Notes: generated by a model not told the origin, from the letters alone. Numbered from the stretch's first letter, positions 48,396 to 60,469 are shown. The stretch is DNA of 64,000 bases from Wuchereria bancrofti (GCA_005281725.1 SSBO01000004.1:930001-994000); one strand, 5' to 3'. Numbers and translations are program-made.

Positions 48396-49159
48396 ATGAC
48401 TGTTCATACATATGACGTGCTCGGTGTCAACGATAAAACTTAAACAGAATTTTCTTCCAGCATCCTTATATAATTTAACTCTTATATTCCGCACTGTCAA
48501 TTTCCAAAATGAAGAATTTTTCAGATTGTGCAGATGTAGTAGTGAACGTAACATGGGTATTACTTCAGACAACTTAGGAGCGAAACGTGATCTACAAGCG
48601 GCACCAACGGTCTTATCCATAACCAAACAAAGCAAATCTTACTTGGCCGATACACAGTAATAACATATAGCAGGATCATCCTAAAAAGCATCTGTGTTCA
48701 AATATATACAAATCGTCTGACGACCCGATCATCAGAGTGAGAAATATTTCAGATCTGGAGGGAACAACGTCAGTATTATGGCAGATTTTTGCAAATCCCA
48801 GAAACTATTTGCTTTCTCTTTCCTCCATGTTTCTCTCCCCATTTTTTCTATATTTACTGTTTATAAATCAGTATGTCAAATGATTCTAGTTGTAAGGCTA
48901 GTGCTCATTGCTTCCTTGTTTGAGTTTTTGTTCATTATTACAAACATAATTTATACATTTTTCCTTTTTTCGTTTTCTTCCTACTCTCCTCTCCTTTTGA
49001 TCATAGAAGATTTCTTGTTTGTGGGATCTGAATGGAGAAAATTTATATTATCTACAGGACTGTCTTATGTCATCATATCACTAGAAAATAACAGTCCTCA
49101 ATGAAAGAGCGATCTATCACAACAAATATCTTAATACTTAAATGCATACAAGACATGAA

Positions 49160-51281
49160 TTATACATGTTTGGCCCTCGTGAATACAACAGGGGCATCAT
49201 GAATGGAAGACCACTGAGGTACCTTAGAACGCTTCTTTTTTAGTTTGTCACCGGCTGAGTCCAAGGTATATTTCGTTCCGTTGTTAGATACTACCAGCTT
49301 CGACACGGTCTGACATCCTTGAATGCAAGCATCCGCTACCGCATTAACCCGTTCCTAAAATGCATTCCATTAGAATATTTGTGTTTTTTCCACATATTTC
49401 GGTTGCTCAGTGACGAAATTACTATCTGGTCTACAGTGATATTGTCAGTGTTTACAGTTATGTTTGTTTCTTGCTAGGGGAAACGAAAACCTTTCATCCA
49501 ATTTTTCCACTCATTTTCGCAAATGATCTACAATATTTGATAATGTTCCTGAGGATAAAAGCAGAAATATGTTTATTACTTAGTTTGTTCATCTCAATTT
49601 TCCTCTCCTTTCCGGGAAATGAACTGGAAAAGTTCTCATTTAGAAAACCATCCCAATCACTTTCTACTTCACATTCTTAAATAAAAGCGGAATTTTTTTT
49701 TTCGTACTCTCTTTTCTCCACCACAAGTTTTTGTTTTTAAAATGAAATGACTTGAGACTTCCACTCCTCTTCGCAAGAACTTCACATTGTATTTAAATAA
49801 TCCCTGCGAAACAGTGCTCTTGAATCAATTCTGGCCAAAATGAGATGATATTTATGGAAATTCAGAAATATTTTCTTGCTATAACATTTATGAAATAAAA
49901 GTGGAGATCTGAGAAAGGAACACTTAGAAAAGCGCTGTATTTCATAACACACACCAATACGACTAACCACTAGGTGAAGGAAGAGACAAACTGAATCTTT
50001 AAGTTTATTTTGTATTTCAGTACGCTGCAGCGTATGCTTCGGAGCATTAGAAAGCTTGCTCTTCACATCAACGAATAGGATGTTTAAATTGTTACTCCCA
50101 AACACATTCTTTTTAACTGTTTTAATATATTCAGGTTAACGTGATGAACGAAACTAAACATACGAAGTTTTTTTTGATTATATTTATAACGAGAAAAAAA
50201 TAAGTGACAAACCGATATCAAGTTCAGAGTATTATTTTCTAAGTGATCGCTAAGCTTTTCCTGAAAAGAAAAAGCTTTTTTTTTTTACGAAAAAATCTTT
50301 GGAACAAATATATTTCCAGAATTTGTCCAATACTTTCAGTCAGTACGATACGAAGCTTGAATATTATGGAAATTAAGTAGGATCTTACCTGTACTTTGTC
50401 AGCGATACCATTAATTTGTGATTCGATGTGCTCTAGTCGAGTATATAACAATGAAGATGCATTCCAGGTGGGTGTGCCTGGAGATGAGGTCATCATACGT
50501 AGCATATCTATATCTAATTTAATCCTGTTCACTTCATATTTAATTATTTCCAATTCTCGAGTCACAACATCGTGCCTTGGGTCATCTATAATGAAGGTTG
50601 TTTTGAATAAAAGTCGTAATTAGTGGAAAGTTGTCTATGGATTACTCATTTCCTTTAAACTAATAAAGTGAAGTGATCAAGATCGGAAAATGAACGGAAG
50701 AATAAAAAACTGGAAATTATGGTAAATTTAAGGAAATTACTGCGTAATTGTTCCAGTTGTGACGAAAAGTATGAGGTGAAGAAGCCTAGAAAGGCAATAG
50801 CGATAACAACAGCGAAGAGTAGCAATATCAGAGCAATTTGCACACTACAACTTTGCTGTCTTACGATTACTGCCTCTGCATTTTGCCGTGCTCTGCAAAC
50901 GTGTTGTCAGTAGTTCAACACAAGTGTCTTAGTCTTGCAAAGGAATCTTTCAAATTCCCTGGAAATCACTGTTACCGCAAGTTTCTTTATGTTGTTCGTT
51001 ACTCACAATACAAAGAGCCCAGTCCAATTTTGTCAGAAATTTCAAAATTCTCAATTTCTTCAAAAGCAGTGAAAGTAATCTTTCTTCGGAATAATGTTTG
51101 AACAATCCAATTCGCAAAGAATGTTAAAACTAAGAAAATTGAAGAAATGATTTGAAAAAGAAAAAAAAACTAGCCTCGAGAACAACCTCGACCCTTCTTT
51201 ACGAACATTTGCAGTAGGCAAATCAAGATCAGGTATGTCGGAGTCATCAGAATTAAGCAATAAACCATCTTTCTGCCCCAT
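49160..51281 (-). CDS. Unknown single-pass membrane protein with coiled coil, 212 aa
   Basis: Not recognised. Four minus-strand exons join in phase from ATG to TAA: 51281-51187, 50892-50741, 50585-50389 and 49354-49160. Residues 1-48 are polar and acidic, then basic (SDDSDIPDLDLP, later RKEGSRARQ). Residues about 50-70 form one strong transmembrane helix (QIALILLLFAVVIAIAFLGF). The rest is predicted helical and heptad-like (TRELEIIKYEVNRIKLDIDM, then YTRLEHIESQINGIADKV). A basic KLKKKRSK segment and a short tail follow. Two N-glycosylation sequons (NAS, NGT) lie after the membrane segment and there is no signal peptide, which suggests type II topology with the coiled coil outside or in a lumen. 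The downstream neighbour on the same strand is MIER1, 2.8 kb away. Function unknown. Confidence 0.75.
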
Positions 51282-53288
51282 CCTCGATGTTCTACTACCG
51301 TTGCTTTGTACAAAGATATTGACTAATACATCATTCTTCCAACCTAGCAGCAGATTAAGCCTCCGAAGGAAACCTCAATAGAAATGCAAATCTGATAAAG
51401 TCACCTGACATCCAAAAAATCAAGATAATTTATTCCATAATAACTGTTTCAATAAAGAAATATTTCGAAAACTAATGGATACAACTGTGAGTTTGCTCTT
51501 ATTTGAACTTTTTACCGAAGTTGGTCACAACCTTGGGACGGGGCGTTCTTAAAATTATTTCTTGGAAAGTACCACAACTACAAGTTACTTCAAAGCTAAT
51601 TATGCAAATCCTTTAAAGAAAGTGCTAAAATGTTCGTTTTTAAATAACAGCAGACGAGCAAACAATCTTAACACAATCAGCTCTGTGATATAAAGGTGAA
51701 ATTTATCTCGACTTGATATAAGTTAGGATTGAAATCCACCAGCTCATATGAAGAATTTCACAACGTTGAATATACTTCACTATATTAACAATAATATTAA
51801 ACTGGTCGTATGAGGGAGACAGGGGGAAGAACTTCTCAATATCATATTCAAAAGAAAGCACGAAAGAAATTACGCAAAAAGAAATCCAAAAAAGCGAAGT
51901 CATCAGAACCAAGTAGGCGATTAATTAATCAATTGGCTAGATGTCAACTCTTTTATTATTTTTTTTTCATACGACACAGAACAACGGCCTTTCAAAAAAA
52001 TTAAAAAAGTGTATGGAAGGTTATAGGAAACATATATCATCCCCGAAATAAATAGCAGTAAAGTTGATAAATTAATCCTAACAAGATCAAAAAACAAATG
52101 AAATGGGAGAATGGGACAAAAATGGCATCAAAGAGAAATTGGGCGTAGCACATATGACTCACAAAAAGAAGACCCATCCTCCCTGAAGCATTTGGCTTCT
52201 TGTCAGGATGTTAGCTATTCAGTAAACGGTTTATTAATTTTCTAAAAACTCAAACTATCCAATACATATCCTTCTGAGAAAAAATTCTACAGCTTACACA
52301 GCGTCAATTAATCCCTTATGAATTAATCAATTAATCCCTGACGTATTAACTCCAAAAGACCTACTGCAGCATCGTATAGAAATGAAGCCAATATCGGAAT
52401 ACTTCATTCCTCAGATTATATTATTCAACTTCAATGACGAAATCATTAGTAAATGCCGAAACTTCAGACTCCATACCAATCCCCTAAATTTCTAATATAA
52501 AAAGTGAAGTTTGAATATCTGTGTCATCAAGCTAAAAATGATTTTTTGAATAAAATGAGTTACCTCGTGAAAGCAGTTAGCTACCATTACTTTTCAAAAA
52601 GTTCGAATGTTTTATTCCTCAGATATATCGACAGCACAAATCTTTTGAAACTGGCTATAAATGTACCTCTAAATCACAAAAATGACCTAATTTTAGCAAC
52701 AACAGATGTAAATTTCTGGGAAAAAATTGTTGCGATTCGCAAAGAATACACCATACCATGCCCTTTTATTTTTTCTTTGCTTTTAGGCTTCATCAGAAGC
52801 TTGAATTCGCAACAGAAAGGAATGTGCTATAATTATAAATTTTAAAAAATTTTTAATTTTTTCCGTAATAAATTAAGGAAAAAAAAGGGCAGAATGGGGC
52901 CTAGACTTCATCTATACAGCGAAAAGTACTCGTGCAAAAAATCATTGTGAATGACGGCAAGAGATATAAATCCAAAGTTTCATGCAAATCTGAAGTCGCT
53001 GGCAAAGTTGAAATAACTGAATTCGGCCAGAGCTACAACACAACTTTGAAAATACCCTTTGCTTTTTCATGAATTTTCTCCTGAACAAGATTTTGAGAAA
53101 TCTTTCAGGAGAAAACAGATTGCTAGGAAAGAATTTGTAAGGAAAGGAAGTGAAGAGAAGGGCGCAGCAGGCGAAGAACCACAATAAACTGAACTGGCCA
53201 AATACAGGATAGCAATAATAGCACATAATAATAAAATAACATGAAACAAAAATTACATTCAAGCATGAAATTATGCCTGGTGAATAAA
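51282..53288. other. Intergenic, 2.0 kb
   Basis: Between the nibrin-like gene's stop and the start of the coiled-coil gene, both minus strand. A very basic short frame at 51810-52004 and a 113-codon frame at 52504-52845 (both plus) show no domain and no flanking exons. Nothing else seen. Confidence 0.45.
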
Positions 53289-56200
53289 TCAAGTAATTTC
53301 TCTGAAATCGATCAGATCACCGACACCCAGAATTCGTGTTATTGCAGAGTGTGGCAGTCCAAATCCGCCATATGATCCTTGTGCAGCCTTTAATCTTATC
53401 AGTATTAATGATAAATGTACTGGAAAATAAATTGTGTTAAACTCCTTAGGCCCTCTTCGCTTCCTAGCTTCGTGCAAATTCATCATTTCCGGGACTATCC
53501 CTAATACTGAGACAAATCAAGTGAAAATGAAACATTGCAATATATTGGCTTCTTTAAGATTACTAAGGAATACAGCCATTAAAGTGCTGTATCTAAATTC
53601 GAAAAATTGACAAAATGAATTTAATTCAAAAAGTTTTTTCTAGATCTGCGGCAATTCAAACGTACAACTAACTATAATAATTCCACTATAGGTGTCTACA
53701 CAATTGAACACTAAACACTTTCAATAAATAGCTAGAAAAATAAGACAGAACATCTTTCAACCTTATTTTAGTTCCTTACCTTTCTAAAACGCTTGCAGTT
53801 GAGTCCTTGCCGATGACTGGTCAAATAAGACTGTGATTTATCTTTCGCTAGAATCGGCCTATCCAGATTCTCATACTGCACTGCTTTCTTCTGCAAACGA
53901 TAAATACACTGCTTTAAATGTTGCTTATTAACTAATACAATCAACAAGGAACGAATGAAAGAAGCTACAGCAGCTTCTCCTAAAAAGAACAATTTCGATT
54001 ACATAAATAGCTGGCTGACCAATTTCATACGTAATACTTCAATATTCATTTCGAAGATTTGATCATTTTCACCAACATTTTCATCACAATGCATTCTACT
54101 TTCGAATGCGCTTTCATTTTTCTCCAATTTCTGCAAAAGATCAATTAAAACAGATCTTAAACATAAAAATACAACATAAAAATAAAAGTTTGAAACTCGG
54201 AATGAATATTGAAGTATTAAATAGTATTAACTTCTTTTTTGTTATCATCCTCTATTACTTCCAGTTTAATTCGTTTAGTAGCTACCAGCACTTCATCCGT
54301 ACTGCTTTGATTTCCTATAAATCATCATTCACATATTGATACTTTTCATTCTTCAGACTTCAGTAAAAATTCTGACTTAAGAAATAACACGAACAAATTA
54401 GAACTCATTCCTAGTACTTGCAACAAAATCAAATCATGATTGCATTGTAATATCATTGCTTAGAACTTTTTTTTCTAATAAATGACAAGGAAATATTTCT
54501 TAGGAACGGATAAAGTAAAAAATAATTTGCAAAATTTCGTTCCTCTCAATAAAATATACTTTTTTCATAAAAATTGCTGAACTGACTGCTTCGCTTTCTC
54601 ACAGTATTCATACCAAGCCAGGAAGCTAACCCAGAAGCAATAGTCTCCTTTTTATTAACCTGAAACACAAAAATGTGCAAATAAACTTATTCGAAGAAAT
54701 AGCGCCTTAAAGAATTCATTATTTGATATTACGGACATTACCTTTAGAGGTGATGGATCTCTCTCCTTCAGTACCTTTTTGGATAGATCACAAAATTTCT
54801 CGTTCACGTTATGAGATTCCAAAAGGTTAAACTGCCCAGCATCAGAAATCGGAATATTGTTCTTTTTAATATTTGAGAATTCATTTACACTTTTTGAATG
54901 TTTCTCTCGGAAGGATATTAGCTGAGCACTGAAATGAGTATCAAAACTTTGCTTTTCGAACAATAAAGTAAGGAGAAATAGAGAGAAGTTTTTTGTTCCA
55001 GAATGTAACTGTTTAGCAATACTGCAACTCTTCTACCTTAATGAAGTCATCTCATTATTATTAATGACCTTATCACTTCTGCAGTTGGGAAAAAAAAATA
55101 GATGAAATTAAATTTGATGTGTAGAATCATCATAATGTAAATCACGCATCTCTCATCAACGAATAATCCGGGTGACGCAAAAAAGAAACCTGATGAATAA
55201 GGACTTGGACAACTTTTCTGTCTTAATATCACCCAGTATTTCATTCCTTTTAGCTACAGTAAGTATAGAACCGTTAGCTAAACTTTCAGGCATAGTTTTC
55301 ATTCATGAAAATTCTTTAAACAATTTGCCAGCTTCTTCTGAGGTATTATTGTATCGCGTCCTAAAAAACCTAAGATAGTTTCGATAATACCAACTTGACA
55401 GAAATTTTCTTGAAATGAAATAATACTCACTTTTTCGAGAGGACTGAAATGTCTGCAGTTGGGAAATAAGTGTCCTGAACAACACCACAAATATCTTTGT
55501 TACCTAGAATTAGAGGGATTGTAGTTGATTCATAAAAATTAGAGACTGCCATTTATAATTTTAAATTTAGTATTACTTGAATCATAATGCAGTGAGGCAT
55601 TTTTAGTTGCGTCCACATTTCGAGAGGAATCAGCTACAGTGAACATGGAAACTTCTGACCTGTTCTGCTCACTTTCTCTAAATTATTTCTTTTATTTATT
55701 GCAGAAAATCCGATATGCATACGCATACTTCAAAAAACAGATGACTTTAACTAGATCAACGATGCCAATAATCATTCATGCAAAATAATGTATTTTAAGA
55801 TGTCAATATTCCAAATTTTGTACGTTGGGAACAGGTATTGGTGTTTGGAAACTTTTTGTACTCAAAATGAAAAAGGAGCATTTGGCAAAGAAATGACTTA
55901 TGAACAAGTACTATCTTGCACAAAATGATGTAAATTTCAAAATGATGTAAGTTCTTTGTACAGCAGCTGAAATTAAAAAGTGAACATACTGGAACAGAGA
56001 ACTACCTTCATATGTTTTTGTTCCTTGCAGAAGGTAAGAAAGTCGGAATCGAAAATAAGCACTTACTCATTATCTTCGTCATCTGAAGGTAGAAAATCAG
56101 CAATTCTTCGATAATAAGCAAGTTTAACACTGAAAAATGGTGTTAAGAGAATGTCACATAGTTCAAAAATGCAGATAGAAGCAAAAGAAATAGAAAAATA

Positions 56201-58728
56201 AATCCAGAAGTTTTTTTCTTTTTTTTTTTTTACCTACTAAATTTTTCACCACTCACCTCCCAGCGGCTAAAAAAACTTATATGATCACGAATAAAAATAA
56301 CAAAATGAAGCAACACAGACCTATCCATCTCCTCTCTCGCTTCTTTTCCCAGTTTTGAAACTAGTTTTCTATCCTTCAAGAATACTACTGATAATATCCA
56401 AGCAAATTACTTCTTATATGATATAGATTTTAGTGGTTGAAAACATGAAAAATTAAATTCAGGATTATGTGGAAAACAAGACAATTTTGTCGCAGTTTTC
56501 TCTGGAAGATAGTTTTACGAAATTTTACCTGTACCTGTGTCCAAGGTCCATCTCTATTCAAGCTCGAGTTTGTATTAGCATCAAGTCCATTCCGTATCTG
56601 TAAGATTTAAAATTCTTAAAACTACAAGTTTCGAAGTTAATTAAAGGCATGTGCTGAAGTATGGATAAAGTCCAGAATGAAGAGTACTTCAGTGCTCCTA
56701 GCAACTTCTCTTTCTGAATCATTCATCCTTGGAGCCAATTTCTCCATTACACTATCCACCACTTTCCTCTTTTCGGTAACGCATTCCTCCTCTAATACTA
56801 CTGTTGCTTTGTTTGACGCCAATCTCTTCCGCGAATTAGTCTAAAAATTACATCATGAATATTAGTCATGCCTTCACTCGATTCTACTAGCTGCATAATA
56901 GAAATCTGGTCTATGACGAAGGGAAAAGTGGGAACAATTTGGTAAGAATCTCATATTAACTCTGGTATTTAGCAAAAGAAAAATCACTTGAAAAAAAAAA
57001 TGAAATAGAGTCAATCAGAAATAGCACTTACTTTCACAGCCCTCAGAAATGGGCTTGCAATGGCCTCTTCTAAACACGTTTCCTTAACGTTCTTCTCCTC
57101 GATAATAAAGAAGGAACTACCAATCTAAAAAACTGGTTGGTTAACGAAAAATATTAGATAAAAACATAAAACACCAAAATCTCCTTTTTTATAAAAACGG
57201 ATCTTCTAACTGATATATATCTTATGAAGAGATTTTTAATCCAATTATTGCAAAAACTTTTATTACTCTATATTAATATACTATCAGATTCCTCTTCTTG
57301 GACTAAATCAGTCTTCATTTATAAGGAATTGACAAAAACAGAAGTTAGATTAATTAATGAAATTTTGTGTTGCTTTATTTAAGGTTTAAGGAAAAGTTCT
57401 TTTCTTATAAATTCACAAAGAATGTAGTATAAGAATTTCTGATCTTTATGATGTTACTTTATTTGTAGAGATCACGGACAATAAATGTTCAGACTTATGA
57501 AACCACTCGTAATATTTTCAATTTATGCAATGTGAAGTCAATGTTTTTGATCTCTACTTGCATGGACTACTGTTTATGCCCTAGCATAAGTAGCATTTGA
57601 AGTAGGAAAATTAAATGAAAATCCGACTGATTAATTTATTCACCATATAAAAATGCATGAGCGGAAAAGCTCTGTTCATCGTAAATTATTTTCAAAGAGA
57701 TTAGTCTTAGTTATTACTACTCACTATAATTCAGTTACTATGAATCAAAATGAAGAAAAAAAAAAAGAAAGTAGAACAACCAAACAGCAAAAAATGACAG
57801 ATGTATTTTCTACTTTAAAATACTCTTCTATGTCTTGTGAAATTAAATCCAATATTTTAGCTCGTTCTCAAGTGAAGAGTTTTCTTGGTTCAACAACTTT
57901 AAAACACTATCAGTAAATAAGAAAAAAAGAAAGAGAATATTGATGAGTTTATAAATTAGATGTCTTCTAAAAATAATCCAAAATGGCGGTGGCAAAAATG
58001 TCCAAAAATTCCTTACTTGTAGAACCACAAAGGGTTCCAGCTCTTTTTCTCTTTCTATTACAAAAGGTCCGCCATCGTAACCAGTACCATAAGTACTTGT
58101 ATCTCGAGCAAGCAACTAAAACATTATTACTAAAATAGATTTAAACAGAAGTGATTAGAAGGCTTCCTACCAAATCTGAAGGCAGCTTATTGAAAGATGA
58201 AGATAACTGGAAACCTTTTGCGAGCCTTCTTAGTGAAAACTTACGCGACCGTTCGGTAGCAGTTCGAGTTTCAGATGAACCCGACTTACTCCCTGCGCAT
58301 TGATTCCAAGCGCAATCTTACATTGGTGCTTGTCCCGACCAATACAAACACTATCACCCACTTTGGAAAAGCTGTAAAGGACTTCACCTGCAATCAAAAA
58401 AACTGCGCTTCATGGTTAGTTGCAAGATGCACACCTAAAGACTGAATTATTCATCCACTGGCATAATCAGAAATATGAGTCACACCATGACGTAACAGTC
58501 GCTTCGGAATTCATTTTCTTAATAGTAAATAATTAATCTTTCAACAGGGAATTTCCACCATGGAAATTTTAATACTATCGCTTACGATATTCGCAGCTAG
58601 CAAGCTTTAACCACAATTTATTATTAGCACAATATATGGTTGTATTAATACTAATTAGACAGACCTCTTTGGTCGTAAAGAAGTCCAGGCTTACCTGGCC
58701 TATCACGGAGCGCAATCGTTACAACCAT
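53289..58728 (-). CDS. NBN: FHA-domain protein, probable nibrin/NBS1 homolog
   Basis: Minus-strand exons in phase: 58728-58695, 58387-58245, 58115-58017, 57124-57032, 56840-56688, 56597-56529, tentative 56360-56321 and 56266-56257, then 56129-56067, 55677-55577, 55503-55431, 55360-55190, 55078-55037, 54928-54742, 54659-54560, 54314-54232, 54130-54031, 53979-53780 and 53387-53289. Total about 606 aa (human NBS1 754). NBS1 is the regulatory partner of MRE11-RAD50 in double-strand break repair. Residues 1-92 form an FHA domain at the very N-terminus, as in NBS1: VCIGRDKHQCKI, VSRVHLKLE, DTSTYGTGY, ending ELEPFVVLQ (human EYEPLVACS). The C-terminus has NCKRFRK then GGFGLPHS and GVGDLIDF, matching the human MRE11-binding NFKKFKK and KLPHIIGGSDLI. 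The tandem BRCT region expected after the FHA is not visible; an 892-bp intron follows instead. One in-frame TGA occurs at 55305-55303 (possible 39-nt intron). Alternative: another FHA adaptor. Confidence 0.6.
55951..56048 (+). repeat. 98-bp dispersed duplication, copy B
   Basis: Second copy of the element at 48298-48395, lying inside an intron of the nibrin-like gene (between its exons at 56129-56067 and 55677-55577) in antisense to that gene. Seven mismatches and no gaps relative to copy A. Confidence 0.85.
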
Positions 58729-59304
58729 TGCCGCACTCGTTGAAACATATCTACAAGAACGCATAAAAAAGAAATTACCATTACAGACAACATATAGCAC
58801 TGCCACCTTGCTTCTTATTCCCTAAACGTATTGTCGCAATTGAAAACAATCTACGGGTCTTCAAAGGACCACGAACCAAATGGATTATAAAAGCCAATGC
58901 TCTTTCGCTTACTCCTCTCAACAAAAATATAAAGATACAAATAAATCATCCAATCCCTTTCATCTATCATATATCTAATTAAACGTGAATAAAGCATGCA
59001 ATATCTTATGTACTTTTCACTCTCCAAAACTCTTGCTGGATAAGTGATAATGATTGTGGTATGGATTCACAGGGCATTTTCATTAAAGTGTAAAGTTTTA
59101 TTACTTTTTTTTACTCGATGGGAATCTCAAAAGTGACGTTAAGTCGTGATAAAGGTCATCAGATGCAACGGCAGAGAGATTATTAGAGTGATTTTGTGAA
59201 CACAAACTTATTAAAAAAACATAAGACGAAGTTTTTATTGCTTTCCAAGCCATGACAACATTAACAAGAAAACAATCACAAACAGATCACTGAAGCAAAC
59301 ATTC
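58729..59304. other. Spacer between rpl-36A and nibrin-like gene
   Basis: A 576-bp spacer between two minus-strand genes. TTGTAG about 20 bp upstream of the nibrin-like ATG looks like a trans-splice acceptor. The short distance would allow a two-gene operon, but no direct evidence is in the sequence. Confidence 0.4.
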
Positions 59305-59990
59305 TTAGAACTGAATGACCTGAAAAGAAATGGATTCAGAAAAAGCAAACTAAGTAGGTAAATAAAAAGCACAGATTCCAGGAATAAACAAGCTCATTTA
59401 AAAACCTCGCAGTAACGAATGAATCAGTCCTTTACTTTAGCTCTAGATCATTTCACAATAAATCGAAATGTCCTCAGATATAATTTAAGAAGTCAAGTAA
59501 TGGCTGTGATATTCAAATTTTACCTGTCCACGTGTTTTCTTTTGACCGCCCAGTTCAAAATGTTTGCATCGCTTGATTGGTAACTGTTTACGGTGCTTGC
59601 ATTCCGTACATTCCATTCTCAAAACGATTTTCTTCGTTGTTTTTGCTTTTTTCCTGAAAATCGGCTTCGTTTGCCCACCAAAACCTTTCTGTTTGGAGTC
59701 GTAACGTCGCCTGCCTGAAGTGAAAATAGTTTAAATATAACCATAACAGAACCAGACTATCCACTAGCACTGTCAGTCCCTATCTCTAAAGTAAATTCAC
59801 TGAGTATAACATCACGAGATGTAAAAAGTAGTAATCATGAATATCAAGCCACCAAGGATTACAGATAACATAACATACCCTGTGCCAGCCTTGATTCCTT
59901 GCCTTTCTTATATTGGGTTACCTTATGCATCGTATGTCGACGGCATTTCCCATCACAAAATGTTCGTCGTGTTTTCGGAACGTTCACCAT
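59305..59990 (-). CDS. rpl-36.A: Ribosomal protein eL42 (L36A/L44)
   Basis: Three minus-strand exons (59990-59879, 59714-59524, 59319-59305) give 105 aa, the expected eL42 length. The protein sits at the E site of the large ribosomal subunit. Conserved parts are the start [12 protein letters not shown], then [29 protein letters not shown], and [12 protein letters not shown]. The four zinc-ligand cysteines are present, the first pair as CDGKC (spacing C-x3-C). The Pro of QTKP, known in yeast to govern cycloheximide sensitivity, is retained. The last exon is only 15 nt: it encodes VIQF and the stop TAA, which is exactly the conserved C-terminus. Without it the reading frame would run on into intron sequence. 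TTGCAG lies 10 bp upstream of the ATG, a likely spliced-leader site. Confidence 0.97.
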
Positions 59991-60469
59991 TTCGATCCAC
60001 CTGCAAGGTATTCAGTCAGTGCCAATAAAATGCGAAACTTATACCCAAACGTGAGCATCTCTATAACATCAAATACTATCGTCGCAAACTATCCAAACCA
60101 ATCGCTGCGCCACCGCGAACTGCCAGTATCTGTTGGAAATATGTGTGAGAGTTATGACTGCATGAATGAATGGAAGGAAGAGATGGACTAAATATAATTA
60201 CTTGTTCGATTAGCATTGTCCCTATAACGTGGCACAAAACGAGACTTGATGAAATCGGTGAGTCTCTTGAGACCATCCCTCGTACATTGACGAGACAAAA
60301 CTTTCACTGTGATCCTTTGTATCGTTGTGCTACACTAGTTAGACGGAGCTTATGCAGTTGTTTCAGGCCAGGCGGCTTTGTATTTTTTGAATTGCTTTGG
60401 AATTTGAATGTTTGAGAGGAATAAATAGTGCATTGAGAGTCTTGGTATGCCATTGGTATTAAGTGAACA
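59991..60469. promoter_or_regulatory. Divergent upstream region of rpl-36A (-) and membrane protein (+)
   Basis: The two start codons are 479 bp apart on opposite strands, so both promoters lie here. Two overlapping open frames of 81-92 codons on the plus strand show no conserved features. No core promoter element could be placed with confidence. Confidence 0.4.

Larger units (their letters stand above)
46318..49159. other. Intergenic, 2.8 kb
   Basis: Upstream region of MIER1 (minus) and 3' flank of the coiled-coil gene (minus). A GC-richer patch sits at about 46500-46750. A long hairpin lies at 48070-48113 and one copy of a 98-bp duplicated element at 48298-48395. The hydrophobic 108-codon plus-strand frame at 48778-49104 is T-rich and looks like chance. 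No gene recognised. Confidence 0.45.

Noticed and set aside
48778..49104. Hydrophobic 108-codon plus-strand frame that resembles a multi-pass membrane protein
   Set aside because: T-rich composition makes Phe/Leu/Ile by chance; no flanking exons or motifs, and it lies in the 3' flank of a minus-strand gene.
52942..53292. 116-codon minus-strand hydrophobic frame next to the nibrin-like stop codon
   Set aside because: Low-complexity Phe/Cys/Ser-rich, overlaps another frame, no homologous features; likely 3' UTR or intergenic.
55060..55244. A second BRC-like FPTA motif suggesting BRCA2 repeats on the minus strand
   Set aside because: The FFPTAEV reading comes from the polypyrimidine tract and acceptor of an intron. 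The real exon (55078-55037) starts after CTGCAG in a different frame, and no true BRC repeat pattern is left.
57125..58016. Candidate BRCT exon in the large intron of the nibrin-like gene (open stretch with ILDLISQDIEEYFK)
   Set aside because: Its acceptor phase does not match the FHA exon and no BRCT Trp or Gly pattern is present.
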